Assembly (NCBI RefSeq): GCF_031178505.1
Contig: NZ_JAPSIW010000008.1
Coordinates: 1 to 34,007 of the forward strand
Direction of reading: 5' to 3'
Source: Streptomyces sp.
Lineage (GTDB): Bacteria > Actinomycetota > Actinomycetes > Streptomycetales > Streptomycetaceae
Length of the DNA stretch: 34,007 bases
Shown piece by piece: positions 24,842-33,820 of the stretch; positions within the stretch are counted from its first letter, which is position 1, and each line of letters starts with the position of its first letter. Below the pieces are notes generated by a model that was not told the origin of the DNA, searched no databases, and worked only from the letters and a program-made list of their open reading frames with translations. The position numbers and the translations under genes are program-made.

Positions 24842-25103
24842 GTGTCCGCCTGCGCCATCCCGCAGTCGATCGAGGCCCGCTTCGGCACCGGCCGGGCCGA
24901 GGTTGCCGACCTCGCTCTGGACCACGGCGTCCGTCGACGCGGTCGTGCCCGCCGCCCCGGAGGTCTACTGGGAGCCGCGCTGCCGGACCCGCCCCGGCGA
25001 CTGATCGTCGGCAGCCAGCCCTGCGTCCATGTGGTGCAGACGGACCAGGCCCAAGCGGATCTGCACCGGTCCTGGGAGCACCTCAGCCGTATCGCTCCCA
25101 GCT
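24842..25103 (+). pseudogene. Frameshifted remnant, family unknown
   Basis: Three coding-like pieces in successive frames: SACAIPQSIEARFGTGRAEV, then TTASVDAVVPAAPEVYWEPR, then RLIVGSQPCVHVVQTDQAQA followed by DLHRSWEHLSRIAPS and a stop at 25103. Codon usage is typical of Streptomyces genes. Together they look like the end of one protein with two frame breaks. I cannot name the family. Confidence 0.35.
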
Positions 25104-25145
25104 GACCGGCACAGGACCGCGCTTGCCCACCCTCTCTCCGGCGTA

Positions 25146-25183
25146 TGCCCGCATGCCCGGCCTCGTTCTCGGGCATGCGGGCA
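25146..25183. terminator. Bidirectional terminator-like hairpin, 14-bp stem
   Basis: TGCCCGCATGCCCG pairs perfectly with CGGGCATGCGGGCA around a 10-base loop. It lies between a plus-strand stop (25103) and the convergent esterase stop (25261), the expected place for a shared terminator. Confidence 0.7.
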
Positions 25184-25260
25184 CATGCCGGGCGACGATG
25201 CTCGACAGAGCTGGGATCGGCGTTGCGGTCCCGTAGCGGCCAGTTCTCGCGCAACTGCTG

Positions 25261-26469
25261 TTACACCTGCGGGAAGGCGATTTCTGGCCGATCGGCCGAA
25301 GGACCATCGAGTAGGGGGCGTGACAGGCCGCGCAAGTGCGTGTCGAAGAAAGCGGCCGTGTAGTCGCGTGTCAGCTGCCAGGAGCGTTCACCCGAGAGCG
25401 GCGCTGCGGGATCGGACAGGCCCAGTCGGTCGGCCAGGACCGGCAGGTCGGTGAAGGTGAAGTGTTCCGCCCCGGCCACCGTCAGCCAGCGCTTCCAGCC
25501 GTCCATGCGGGCCCAGGTGCCCCGCCAGTCGCTGTCCGGGCTTGCGGGGCTGTGGGTGGCCCGGGCGCCCATCATCATGAACGGCCGCCCCTCCAGGCCT
25601 GCCCCGGCGGACGGGACGAAGAAGTCGCCATCCAGATTCACGCCTGCCCTCACACGGCCGTCGTGCGCCATGAGCGCAGCGGCGGCCGCGCCACCGATGG
25701 AGTGCCCGGCCACGCCGATCCTCCGGGCGTCCACCATGCGCGCGTAGGAGAAACCTTCTGGTCCGTTGGAGGTGTCCGTGGGTGCTCGATACGTTGTCAG
25801 TTGGTCGAGCACGAAGGAGAGGTCACGGGCTCGGCCTCTGACCACCTGTGCCCGCTCCGCGTCCGTGAGGACTTGGTCGCACGCTCGGCAGGTGAGCACC
25901 CGGCCGCCGGGAAAGGACGTGCCGACGGACTCATAGGCGTGGTCCACGGTGGCGACGACGTACCCGCGACTGGCCAGATCGTCGGCCAGGACGGTGAGTG
26001 TGGTGCGTGGCATGGAAAAGCCCGGTGACAGCAACACCAGAGGGAAGCGGCCGTGCGCCGGACGGGCATCAGCGCGCGCGTGGGTACGCACACCGCTCAC
26101 GACTTCGGCGGGCACGGCTCCGGCCAGACCACGCGCCTCCAGCAGCAGCCGGGCCTCCTCCCGGGTCATGTAAGCCGCCGGAGCACTCCTTCCACCACGG
26201 GCCGGATAATGCACTGACACCATCAGCTCCCTGTAGCCCGAGGGCACCCACGGGTCCCGGCGCCCGTGGTCGGACAGATGTAGCACCTGTCTCCCCACTG
26301 CATACCGGCCCTCGGGCCGCGGCAACGAGACCTCCGAGTCTGCCGTGTTCCGGGCGGAGATCACGGGCGTAGGAGCGGGGGCGGCCACGGCGACGCCCGG
26401 GCCCTGGAACACGAGGGTCAATGTCAGACCGAGCAAGGTGCCGGCGGTGGCACTGTGGGTGATGTTCAT
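25261..26469 (-). CDS. Secreted PAF-acetylhydrolase-like esterase/lipase
   Basis: A 402-residue alpha/beta hydrolase. Residues 1-30 form a Sec signal peptide (hydrophobic core TLLGLTLTLVFQ, end VAVAA). The catalytic Ser is 257 in GVAGHSIGG, Asp280 is in NLDGDFF and His336 in AGAEHFTF. Preceding strands (FPLVLLSPGF, GYVVATVDHAYE) match the platelet-activating-factor acetylhydrolase/dienelactone-type esterases. It probably cleaves short-chain esters outside the cell. No clear ribosome-binding site precedes ATG 26469. The gene appears intact and is followed by a strong hairpin terminator. Confidence 0.87.
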   Translation of the reverse strand: MNITHSATAGTLLGLTLTLVFQGPGVAVAAPAPTPVISARNTADSEVSLPRPEGRYAVGRQVLHLSDHGRRDPWVPSGYRELMVSVHYPARGGRSAPAAYMTREEARLLLEARGLAGAVPAEVVSGVRTHARADARPAHGRFPLVLLSPGFSMPRTTLTVLADDLASRGYVVATVDHAYESVGTSFPGGRVLTCRACDQVLTDAERAQVVRGRARDLSFVLDQLTTYRAPTDTSNGPEGFSYARMVDARRIGVAGHSIGGAAAAALMAHDGRVRAGVNLDGDFFVPSAGAGLEGRPFMMMGARATHSPASPDSDWRGTWARMDGWKRWLTVAGAEHFTFTDLPVLADRLGLSDPAAPLSGERSWQLTRDYTAAFFDTHLRGLSRPLLDGPSADRPEIAFPQV

Positions 26470-26880
26470 GGCACCGGACTGTAGGCTGCCGACCGACTAC
26501 AACTCGTCCACCTGCAGCGGTAGTTAGTCCTACCTCCGCAGGATGGGGCATCTCAGCCTCAGGTCTCACGTCCCCGCTCAACCGGCTGCCTGCCCAGCGG
26601 GGCTGAGCCCGCTGAGCGGGGCGGTAGGCGGACCGAGCGAAAGCCGGCCGGAAGCAGGCAAGAAGAAAAGGTCGCTGCGGCACTGCCGCGCAGGTGCTTG
26701 TCAGCGTCAGCGTGGTATGGATGGGCGCGTTCCACAGTTCCTTACGCAGCATTTTCCCGGACTTCTCGACAGCGCGCCCCGCCGCCGCCCGTGGCTACTC
26801 CACCAGTCATCAGCCGATCGATGGTGCCCGGCCGCACCCGTCGGCCGTACTCCACGACGGCATGTCCCCCCACCCCCCGT
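26470..26880. other. Intergenic region with possible acyl-CoA ligase tail
   Basis: The esterase promoter should lie here. On the minus strand (about 26775-26715), AVEKSGKMLRKELWNAP resembles the last motif of AMP-forming acyl-CoA ligases (SGK-plus-RR/KEL), but there is no other part of such a gene. A GGTAG/CTACC dyad is at 26518-26533. Nothing else is recognised. Confidence 0.35.
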
Positions 26881-27400
26881 CAGGACTCACAGGGCCACTT
26901 TGTCGATCTGGCGGCGCAGGCCGACGCGGCGAGTGTTCCGCTGCTGCGGCCACAGAGCGTCAACTCTTCCGATACGGTCGTCGCCCTCAAGGAACTGGAC
27001 CCGGATTACCTGCTGATCGCGAACTTCCAGCAGATCCTGTGTGAGCCAGTGCTGGTGGTCCCCCGTCGCGCGGTGGTCAATTTCCACCCGGGCCCGCTTC
27101 CCCGCTACGCGGGTCTCGCTCCCTTCTTCTGGATGGCGCGTAACGGCGAACGGGACGCCGGTGTCAATGCGTTGATCACCATGCCGGGCATCGACGACGG
27201 CCCGATCCTCGCCCAGCGGCCGGTGGCACTGACCGCGACGGAAGCGGTCGGCGAGATCCGGGACAGGCTCTTCGCCGAGTCCGCCACCTGCTGCATGAGG
27301 TGATCCCTCGGCTGGTCGACGGTGACCTCACGGCAGCGGCACAGGACATGGAGTCCCGTAGCTACGTCTCCGCTCCCACCATGGAAGACACCTCGATCCC
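26881..27400 (+). pseudogene. Formyltransferase (methionyl-tRNA formyltransferase-like) fragment
   Basis: The reading frame from about 26900 gives VVALKELDPDYLLIANFQQI, then VVNFHPGPLPRYAGLAPFFW and the stretch ALITMPGIDDGPILAQRPVA. The N-x-H...D catalytic set of 10-formyl-THF-dependent formyltransferases is preserved (N and H in NFH, D in GIDDGPI). A single-base loss near 27285 ends this frame, and the next frame continues LHEVIPRLVDGDLTAAAQD. The N-terminal third of the Rossmann domain is missing, as is the C-terminal domain. Similar stand-alone domains modify sugars or peptide precursors as well as Met-tRNA. A dead remnant. Confidence 0.7.
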
Positions 27401-27611
27401 GCAGATCATGGCGGAGGAGTTCCCGACCGGGACACGGGCCACGGGCATCAGGCTCCCCTACGGCCTGACCGTCTCGGTGTTCGGCGGAACGGCTCCCCAC
27501 CTTGCAGCAGCGACCGGACACGCCGGGCAAGTCATCGCGTACTCGGCGTACACGGCGTTCGCGAGCGTGGTGAGCCTCTGCTTCCTCGCCCGGAGGCGTG
27601 CGGAGCCCTAA
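27401..27611 (+). pseudogene. C-terminal tail of an MHS/MFS transporter, fused to the formyltransferase remnant
   Basis: In the same frame as the end of the formyltransferase piece, sequence after about 27395 reads IMAEEFPTGTRATGIRLPYG followed by LTVSVFGGTAPHL and a final membrane helix AYTAFASVVSLCFLARRR. This is the signature of the last two helices of metabolite/H+ symporters (proline/betaine or shikimate type). The rest of the transporter is absent. The fusion point marks a deletion that removed the parts between two unrelated genes. Confidence 0.7.
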
Positions 27612-27720
27612 CGAGCGGGTCCGATCACGAGGCCTCACTGCAGGCACGCGCCCACGCACTGGCCTGCGCACTGCCACACCCCGACTGTTGAAGCGAAGCG
27701 CAGTACGCCGAGACGGTGTC

Positions 27721-27900
27721 CTACGTGGTGAGGCGGACGAGGCGTTTGTATCAGCACAGGACGGCGGCGAGGCCGAGGAAGGCCAGGCCCCAGCGGCGGC
27801 GGTCCAATCGTTTGCTTGGCTCGGTTCCCGTGTTCGCGACGCGTACTCCGATGCGTTTGCCACGTAACCATTTCCGCAGGTCGATGCGGTTCCTCCGTCG
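27721..27900 (-). pseudogene. IS5-type transposase C-terminal remnant with internal deletion
   Basis: The minus strand reads NRIDLRKWLRGKRIGVRVAN, TEPSKRLDRRRW, then directly LAFLGLAAVLC, stop, YKRLVRLTT. In intact relatives a stretch of about 25 residues (the ERT...RYER region with the catalytic Glu) separates RRRW from AFLGLAA. It is missing here, and a TGA interrupts the tail. A scar only. Confidence 0.6.
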
Positions 27901-28043
27901 CCCTCACCTGGTGGAGACATCTCGCACCCCAGTATCGGAAAGCTGCCGCCGAAGTACCTGCCTATACGTCAGACTCTGGTTTGCGGCACACGGGAGGTGA
28001 AGTAGAGGAAATCCGGTTGAAGCGAGTAAGGGAGAGCGACGCG

Positions 28044-28613
28044 GTGCTCAATGGGTGGTACGGACAGGTAGAGAAGACGGTCGGCAGACGGAACGCCTTG
28101 AGGTATACAGGCCTGGGACTGGTGACGCTCGTACTGACCGCTTGCGGCGGGAAGAAGAGCGGCGACGGCACGACGAACCCCGAAGGCAGCAAGTCCGTCC
28201 GGGCCACGGTCACCGGAGCGGCGATCGCGGCGTTCGCGCGTGGTTCTTGGGACCTGACCATCCTCCCCAAGGGACAGGTCAACGACGAGTACACGCGAAT
28301 CAGCATCACCGGCCGCACGTGGAGCCTCGATGACGGGGACGTCACTGGATCGTACGAACTCACCAGCCGCAAGCTCGTGGTGACTGTGAACGACCAAAGT
28401 GCGGAAAACATCTGGGTCGGTACAGGGCTCCCGGGTACGGTCGGGGAGGACGCGTCGTTCACTCTGCGCTGGGGAGCTGACGCCACATCCGATCCTGTCG
28501 ACGCGGACTCGCCGGTGGACACGACACCCATCGCGTTGCCCGTGTCCTGGGACGGGCGGACGCTGAAAATCCAGGCGCAGAACGGATTGTCCATCAGCGC
28601 CGTACGCGTCTGA
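28044..28613 (+). CDS. Probable lipoprotein, function unknown
   Basis: From GTG 28044 (AGGGAG upstream) the product is 189 residues. It starts with a twin-arginine-like leader (GRRNALRYTGLG), a hydrophobic stretch LVTLVLTAC and the lipobox LTAC, so Cys about residue 34 would be lipidated at the outer face of the membrane. The mature part is a predicted all-beta domain: WDLTILPKGQVNDEYTRISI, then TWSLDDGDVTGSYELTSRKL and DDSPVDTTPIALP-like loops, ending in SISAVRV. A TTG further upstream (about 28017) is an alternative start. No family is recognised. The gene is intact although its surroundings are degraded. Confidence 0.75.
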   Translation: MLNGWYGQVEKTVGRRNALRYTGLGLVTLVLTACGGKKSGDGTTNPEGSKSVRATVTGAAIAAFARGSWDLTILPKGQVNDEYTRISITGRTWSLDDGDVTGSYELTSRKLVVTVNDQSAENIWVGTGLPGTVGEDASFTLRWGADATSDPVDADSPVDTTPIALPVSWDGRTLKIQAQNGLSISAVRV

Positions 28614-29252
28614 GGTCCCTGTACGGCGCGGGGGGCCTGCGGCAGGCCAGGGCGGATTCTCCGCGCTCCGCGGACATCCCCGCGTAGGCCGATGGACTGG
28701 GTGCCGGGCATGGTCGCAATCGACGGCTGGACGGTGCCAAGCGACTTTGCGAGGGCCGGGTCTGGCCGACCGCCGCGCTGCGCTCATCGGCACCCTGCTG
28801 TCCACCGCTGTCGGCATGTCCGCTCCCCCGTTGTGTTCTTCGCGGTCCTGCAGGAGGGCCGCTGGCCTACGGGCCCGGCATGACTGTTCCCCCTCTGTGG
28901 AACGCATGACCTGGAGGTGGTGTCACCGGACCCGAAGGGTGCCGTGCGAGACGCCCGATGAGAGGCCCGCCTACCGCTTGGCCGAGCGCAATGCCCGGTA
29001 CCCCGTTGTCCCCGCGAGATACCTCGGCCGCTACGGCGCTCGCTGTTGCGCGGCTTCTGCCGACCACGGGTCCGCTGGGACGACACCACGGCATCCTCAG
29101 CCCTTGCCGTCTGTCTGACAGCCCACCGCCATATCCAATTGCCTTGGCGGGGACAGTTCGTCGAGTGCGCAGGGGAGTTCGGGGCATTCGACCAGTGGAG
29201 GGCCGGCCGCCTTGGAACCGGATCCTGGAGCGACGATCCGCAGGAGCGAGAG
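28614..29252. other. No gene recognised
   Basis: A 640-bp stretch with overlapping meaningless frames. Short coding-like bits on the plus strand (28700-28760 DWVPGMVAIDGWTVPSDFA; 28800-28880 ending FFAVLQEGRWPTGPA) may be debris. The last 20 bp carry the ribosome-binding site of the next gene. Confidence 0.45.
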
Positions 29253-29519
29253 ATGACCACGCAGTACGGCAACCAGACGACCGGGCAGCACCACCCCCCG
29301 GCCAAGAGCGGTGCCAGCGAGAACGTCCTCAGCAACATCGCGATCGTGCTGGGAGCGATCGGCCTCCTCTTCCTGCCGATCGTTTTCGGCCTAGGCGGGC
29401 TGGTCCTCGCCCTCATCGCCAAATTCGCCCGACACGAACGCTTCTCCACCATCGCCCTGATCGTCAGTGCCGTCGGACTGATCGGCGGAATGATCCTCGG
29501 CGCCATCGTCGCCGGCTAG
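29253..29519 (+). CDS. Small membrane protein with two helices
   Basis: An 88-residue protein from ATG 29253 (AGGAG seven bases upstream). A polar, Gln/Thr-rich N-terminus of about 25 residues is followed by two hydrophobic helices (NIAIVLGAIGLLFLPIVFGL and TIALIVSAVGLIGGMILGAI) joined by the short basic loop AKFARHERFS. This resembles the small proteins of the DUF4190-like type common in actinomycetes, whose role is unknown. The gene appears intact. Confidence 0.75.
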   Translation: MTTQYGNQTTGQHHPPAKSGASENVLSNIAIVLGAIGLLFLPIVFGLGGLVLALIAKFARHERFSTIALIVSAVGLIGGMILGAIVAG

Positions 29520-29536
29520 CAGCACACGGGCCCGGG

Positions 29537-29552
29537 GCCTCCGGTCGGAGGC
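29537..29552. terminator. Short hairpin between convergent genes
   Basis: GCCTCCG and CGGAGGC with a two-base loop (GT) lie in the 79-bp gap between convergent stops at 29519 and 29599. A shared terminator is likely. Confidence 0.55.
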
Positions 29553-29598
29553 TACGGCTGGCCGCTGTCGGACGGGCTCCGGGCGCTTCGCCGCGGTC

Positions 29599-31989
29599 TC
29601 AGTCCATTCTTGTGGCGCTCTTCGCGCCGCGCCGCTGTACCGGAGTCGTGGCCCGGGTGAGCCCTTCTTGCTGGTCCGGACGCAGACACTCGATCAGGTA
29701 GTCGCCGGTGTCGGGGGCACGGGTCACTCCGTGCGTCTCGCTGCCGAAGCCGGGGAAGTGCTGGTCGAAGGACTCCAGGGCCCTGAGATAGCGCAGGAGA
29801 GGGCCGTCTTGCCGCCCGGCGCTCTCGCCTGGCATAAGGACCGGGATGCCGGGCGGCGTGACCGTGACCATCGCCGCGGCGACCCGGCCCGGTGCGTCCG
29901 CCAGCGGGATCCGCTCGGTGCCGCCACGGATCAGGCGCTCATAGCACAGACGGGGCGGAACGACTGGTTCCGGAAGCTGCTGAAAGGCCAGGTCGAGGAG
30001 TTCCACCAGGCGGGCATCGCGCAAGTGGTCATGCATTTCCTGGCACAGGTCGCGCAGGCTCCGTCCCGCGTAGCGCCGCGGGTGCTCGGCGACCAGGGCG
30101 GGCAGGACACGGTCCAGCGGAGCGTCACCGTCGAAGAGGTCCTTGAAGTCCATCAGGGCGTCCAGCAACGTGCCCCACTTACCCTTCGTGATGCCCATGG
30201 AGAACAACACCAGCGTCGTGTAACTGTCGGTCTTCTCCACGACGATGCCGCGCGTGGTCAGATAGGCCGTGAGCACTCGCGCCGGAATACCCCAGTCCCA
30301 CAGCGCACCGGTCGCGCCGAGTCCCGGACATGTCAGGGTGACCTTGATCGGGTCGAGCATGCAGTAGCCATCGGTCAGACCGGGGAAGCCGTGCCAGTCG
30401 GCGTCGGGGTCGAGATGCCAGCAGGACGGCTCGGTCCGCAGCAGCTCAGACGGGGCCTCGTCGAACGGCAGCCGTGTCCCGCTGCCGGGATCGGTCACCT
30501 CATCCGGCTGCCACACCCCGAAGAACCAGGGCGGCCGGTCCCCGGCGGACCCGATCCGCCGCCCGAGCCGCACCATCTCCTGCCGGAAGCGGACCGCCTC
30601 CGACACTGCCTCGTCCACGAGCCACTGGCCTTGCGGACCGTCCATCATCGCCGTGGCCACGTCCAGCGAGGCGATCATCGGATACAGCGGCGACGTCGTG
30701 CCGTGCATCATCAGTGCCTCGTTGAACCGGTCGTGCTCCACCGGCGCCCGCGGCGCGGACCGGACGTGCACCATGGCGCCCTGCGACAGGGCGGCCAGCA
30801 GCTTGTGGGTGGACTGAGTCGCGAAGACCGTCGGCCGGTCGGGGCCGGGGAACGCCTCCTCGTCCACCGACATGCCATAGCGCCCCGCATAGAGCGGATG
30901 GAAGCGGGCATAGGCGAACCACGCCTCGTCGAAGTGCAGCCGAGGGGCGCCGGCAGCGAAGGCCCGGGCAGTCACCACCGCGTCATAACACAGGCCGTCG
31001 TAAGTGGAGTTGGTGAACACTGCGTACTGGGCACGCGACGACACCGCGTCCTCCGTCAGGGGGCTTGCCGCGATGCGCGCCGCCACCGCGTCCGCTGCGA
31101 TCTCAGCCGGTGGCAGCGGTCCGGCGAGGCCATAGCCGTTGCGGGTCGGGACCAGGTACACCGGCCGGGCGCCGGAGACGACCAGGCCGTGCAGCACCGA
31201 TTTGTGGCAGTTGCGGTCCACCAGCGCGATCTCGTCGCGGGTCACGCTGAAGTGGCCGACCAGACGGTTACAGGTGGAATCACCGTGCAGGACGAAGTAG
31301 GTGCGGTCGGAGCCGAAGACCCGAGCCGCATTACGCTCCGCCTCACCGATCGGCCCGGTGTGCTCGAACAGCGAACCGAGCGCCTCCACCGAGATGGACA
31401 GATCGCTGCGCAGCAGCCGCTCCCCGAAGTAGTCGTGGAAGGCCCGCCCCACGGGTGATTTGAGGAAGGCCACACCGCCGGAGTGCGCCGGGGTGTGCCA
31501 TGAATACTCGTGCGCGTCGTCGAAACGCCGCAGCGCCTTGAAGAACGGCGGAAGCAGGGCCTCCTGGTAGACGCGCGCGGCGGTGGAGATCCGCCCCGCG
31601 ATGAACGCAGGCGTGTCCTCCAGCGGCCACACATATCCCACCACCGACTGCGACACCCACAGCGGAATCTCACCCAGCCCCTCCTCCGCCATGACCAGGA
31701 ACACCGGCAGATCCTGGAACCGACGCCCGATCCGGCGTAGAACCAGCGCGCCACCCGGCCCGTCCTCCGCTCCAACTCCGGCTCGGGGCGGAAGATCCCA
31801 GGCGACCACCGCTGCGGCCAGACCGGCCTCCGTCCTGAGTACCGCCTCGGCATCGGAGACGCTCACCACCCATCGGATCTGGAAGCCTCGCGCCCGGATC
31901 CCCTCGGCGATCCGGGCCAGTTGTCCGGCGGTGGCGCCCGCGCCCTCCGGGTACTCCGTCACCGCGACCAGAACCGTGCCATCGGCCAT
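29599..31989 (-). CDS. PLP-dependent Orn/Lys/Arg decarboxylase (group III)
   Basis: A 796-residue enzyme of the inducible amino-acid decarboxylase family (CadA/AdiA/SpeF type). The start at ATG 31989 has GGAGGGGG close upstream. Residues 1-130 form a receiver-like wing domain (VLVAVTEYPEGAG). The PLP-binding Lys is about 396 in ATQSTHKLLAALSQG. The core also has the phosphate and ring contacts (HGDSTCN, DEAWFAY), and a C-terminal domain follows to the end. Length and order match the family. These enzymes make agmatine, cadaverine or putrescine and consume protons. No transporter partner gene is adjacent, and the residues seen do not tell which amino acid is used. Confidence 0.9.
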   Translation of the reverse strand: MADGTVLVAVTEYPEGAGATAGQLARIAEGIRARGFQIRWVVSVSDAEAVLRTEAGLAAAVVAWDLPPRAGVGAEDGPGGALVLRRIGRRFQDLPVFLVMAEEGLGEIPLWVSQSVVGYVWPLEDTPAFIAGRISTAARVYQEALLPPFFKALRRFDDAHEYSWHTPAHSGGVAFLKSPVGRAFHDYFGERLLRSDLSISVEALGSLFEHTGPIGEAERNAARVFGSDRTYFVLHGDSTCNRLVGHFSVTRDEIALVDRNCHKSVLHGLVVSGARPVYLVPTRNGYGLAGPLPPAEIAADAVAARIAASPLTEDAVSSRAQYAVFTNSTYDGLCYDAVVTARAFAAGAPRLHFDEAWFAYARFHPLYAGRYGMSVDEEAFPGPDRPTVFATQSTHKLLAALSQGAMVHVRSAPRAPVEHDRFNEALMMHGTTSPLYPMIASLDVATAMMDGPQGQWLVDEAVSEAVRFRQEMVRLGRRIGSAGDRPPWFFGVWQPDEVTDPGSGTRLPFDEAPSELLRTEPSCWHLDPDADWHGFPGLTDGYCMLDPIKVTLTCPGLGATGALWDWGIPARVLTAYLTTRGIVVEKTDSYTTLVLFSMGITKGKWGTLLDALMDFKDLFDGDAPLDRVLPALVAEHPRRYAGRSLRDLCQEMHDHLRDARLVELLDLAFQQLPEPVVPPRLCYERLIRGGTERIPLADAPGRVAAAMVTVTPPGIPVLMPGESAGRQDGPLLRYLRALESFDQHFPGFGSETHGVTRAPDTGDYLIECLRPDQQEGLTRATTPVQRRGAKSATRMD

Positions 31990-32169
31990 GCCGTCCCCCT
32001 CCCCGGTGGCCCGTGCCACCCTGAAACACGAGTGTTGACGGCCCCCACACGCACGATCATCCGACTCCGGCCAAACCACTCCATCGGGGGAAAACTCGGG
32101 TTATCTGCTGACGTGCCAGCACCGATACCGTCGGATCACGGCGTGAATCTCGGCGGGGTGGCTGTGACG

Positions 32170-33820
32170 TTGTCCAGCGACCCCGGCATGACGTCTTCGA
32201 GCGGCCCCAGTTGCTGAGGCTCGCGGGTACATTGAGGGGTGGTGACGGGGCGAAGTCGCCCCACCTTGGCTCTTGCGGTGAGACGGTTCCTGTGGTCTCC
32301 GGCAGGGGCGGTGCCGTGGATGTCTTTGTCCAAGCAAGAGCTGTTCGACCGGATCCGGCGGGGCAGCCGGCAGCGGCAGATGTCGATCCGGGCCCTGTCG
32401 AAGAAGTACGGCCTCCACCGCCGACTCGTACGCGAGACTTTGTCCTCCCCGGTGCCCACCCCGCGCCGTCGGCCAGTGCGGACGTCACCTCGGAATGGAG
32501 CCGTACAAGAAGACGGTCGATGCCTGGCTGCGCACTGATCTGGAAGCTCCGCGCGAGCAGCGACACACCGTGCGGCGGATCACTGCGCGGATCGAGGAGG
32601 AGTTCGGCGGGGCGATCCCGTATCCGACGGTCCGGGACTTCGTCGCGGCCACTCGCAAGGAGATCGCCGCCCAAGCCGGAGCACCCGTTGAGGCATTCGT
32701 GACCCGGCACAACGCGCTCGGCGCGGATGCCGAAGTCGACTTCGGGGACGTCTACGTGGACTTGGCGGGCCAGCGCACCCGCTGTTATCTGTTCGCCTTC
32801 CGGCTGGCCTACTCGGGCAAGGCCGTCCACCGCATCTCACGATCGTGCGGTCAGTGCGGTCAGCAGGCGTTCTTTGATGGCCACGTCCACGCGCTGACGA
32901 CGCTGAGCGGGGTGCCGGCCGGCCAAGTTCGCTACGACAACCTCACTCCGGCGGTGAAGCAGGTGGTCTTCCACAGTCGCTCGCGGGAGGAGAACCCGCG
33001 CTGGACCGCTTTCCACGCGTACTACGGATTCACCCCGTTCTACTGCGAGCCGGGCCTGCGCGGCGCGCATGAGGAGGGCGACGTCGAAGGCCAGGTCGGC
33101 TACTTCCACCGCAACTACCTCACCCCAGTGCCGCAGGTGGACAGCCCGGATGAATCAACGGCCGATTAGCCGAGTTCGAGGCGAAGGAGGACGAGCGGCG
33201 AATCGGGGCCAGGATGCGGACGATCGCGCAGGACATCACCCGCGAGGCCAATTACTTGCTGCCCTTGCCGGACGATCCGTTCACCACCGGCATCACACTC
33301 ACGCCCCGTGTCGACCGCGATGGCCTGATCACCGTGAAGATGTGCCGGTACTCGGTCCCGGTCCGCTACATCGACCGCAAGGTCACTGCCACCCTCACCT
33401 GCGACGACCTGACCGTCTATGACGGCCGGCGGGAAATTGCCCGACACCGGCGACTGACCGAACGTGGCGCCGGGCACCTCGTGCTGGACCACTATCTGGA
33501 AGCCCTGCTGACCAAGCCGGGGGCGCTGGAACGCTCCGAGGCCCTCCACCAGGCCCGCGCCGAGGGCACCTTCGCAGCCGTCCATGAAGCGTTCTGGGCC
33601 GCCGCAAGAAGGCCCTCGGCGATGCCGAGGGAACGAAAGCCCTGATGAAGGTGCTGTTGCTGCACCGGCATCAGCAGCACGGCGACGTGGGGGCCGGGAT
33701 CCGGCGGGCTCCCGCGGCGGTCACCTTCAACGAGGACGTCATCGCACTGGAGGCCCGCAAGGCGGCCCAGACGGCCGGGCGGGCACCGACCGTCACTGCA
33801 GACACCCTCGCCCCGGACAG
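32170..33820 (+). mobile_element. IS21-family element, left end and istA; right part lost
   Basis: The left end is proposed at about 32170, where the sequence TGTCCAGCGACCCCGGCATG begins with the internally repeated blocks (CAGCGACCCCGG, GAGCGGCCCCAG) typical of IS21-type termini. istA follows. No istB is present: the element is cut at about 33820 by an inverted IS5 remnant. Confidence 0.6.
32320..33815 (+). pseudogene. istA: IS21 transposase IstA, three frameshifts
   Basis: It starts at ATG 32320: MSLSKQELFDRIRRGSRQRQ with the helix-turn-helix IRALSKKYGLHRRLVRETLS. A shift near 32493 leads to MEPYKKTVDAWLRTD, then the DDE core DAEVDFGDVYVD, VRYDNLTPAVKQ and EGDVEGQVGYFHRN. A second shift near 33150 leads to LAEFEAKEDERRIGARM and the C-terminal beta barrel (GLITVKMCRYSVPVRYID). 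A third near 33605 leads to MKVLLLHRHQQHGDVG and VIALEARKAAQTAGR, ending against the IS5 scar. A 9-bp tandem duplication (TGCGGTCAG twice, about 32847-32864) adds three residues in frame. All catalytic acids are still visible. Confidence 0.85.

Noticed and set aside
26690..26780. Acyl-CoA ligase C-terminus as a gene
   Set aside because: Only one short motif-like stretch (SGKMLRKEL) is seen with no ligase core; kept as a note only.
29668..31458. 596-codon plus-strand frame opposite the decarboxylase
   Set aside because: Antisense shadow; the minus-strand frame has all PLP-enzyme motifs.
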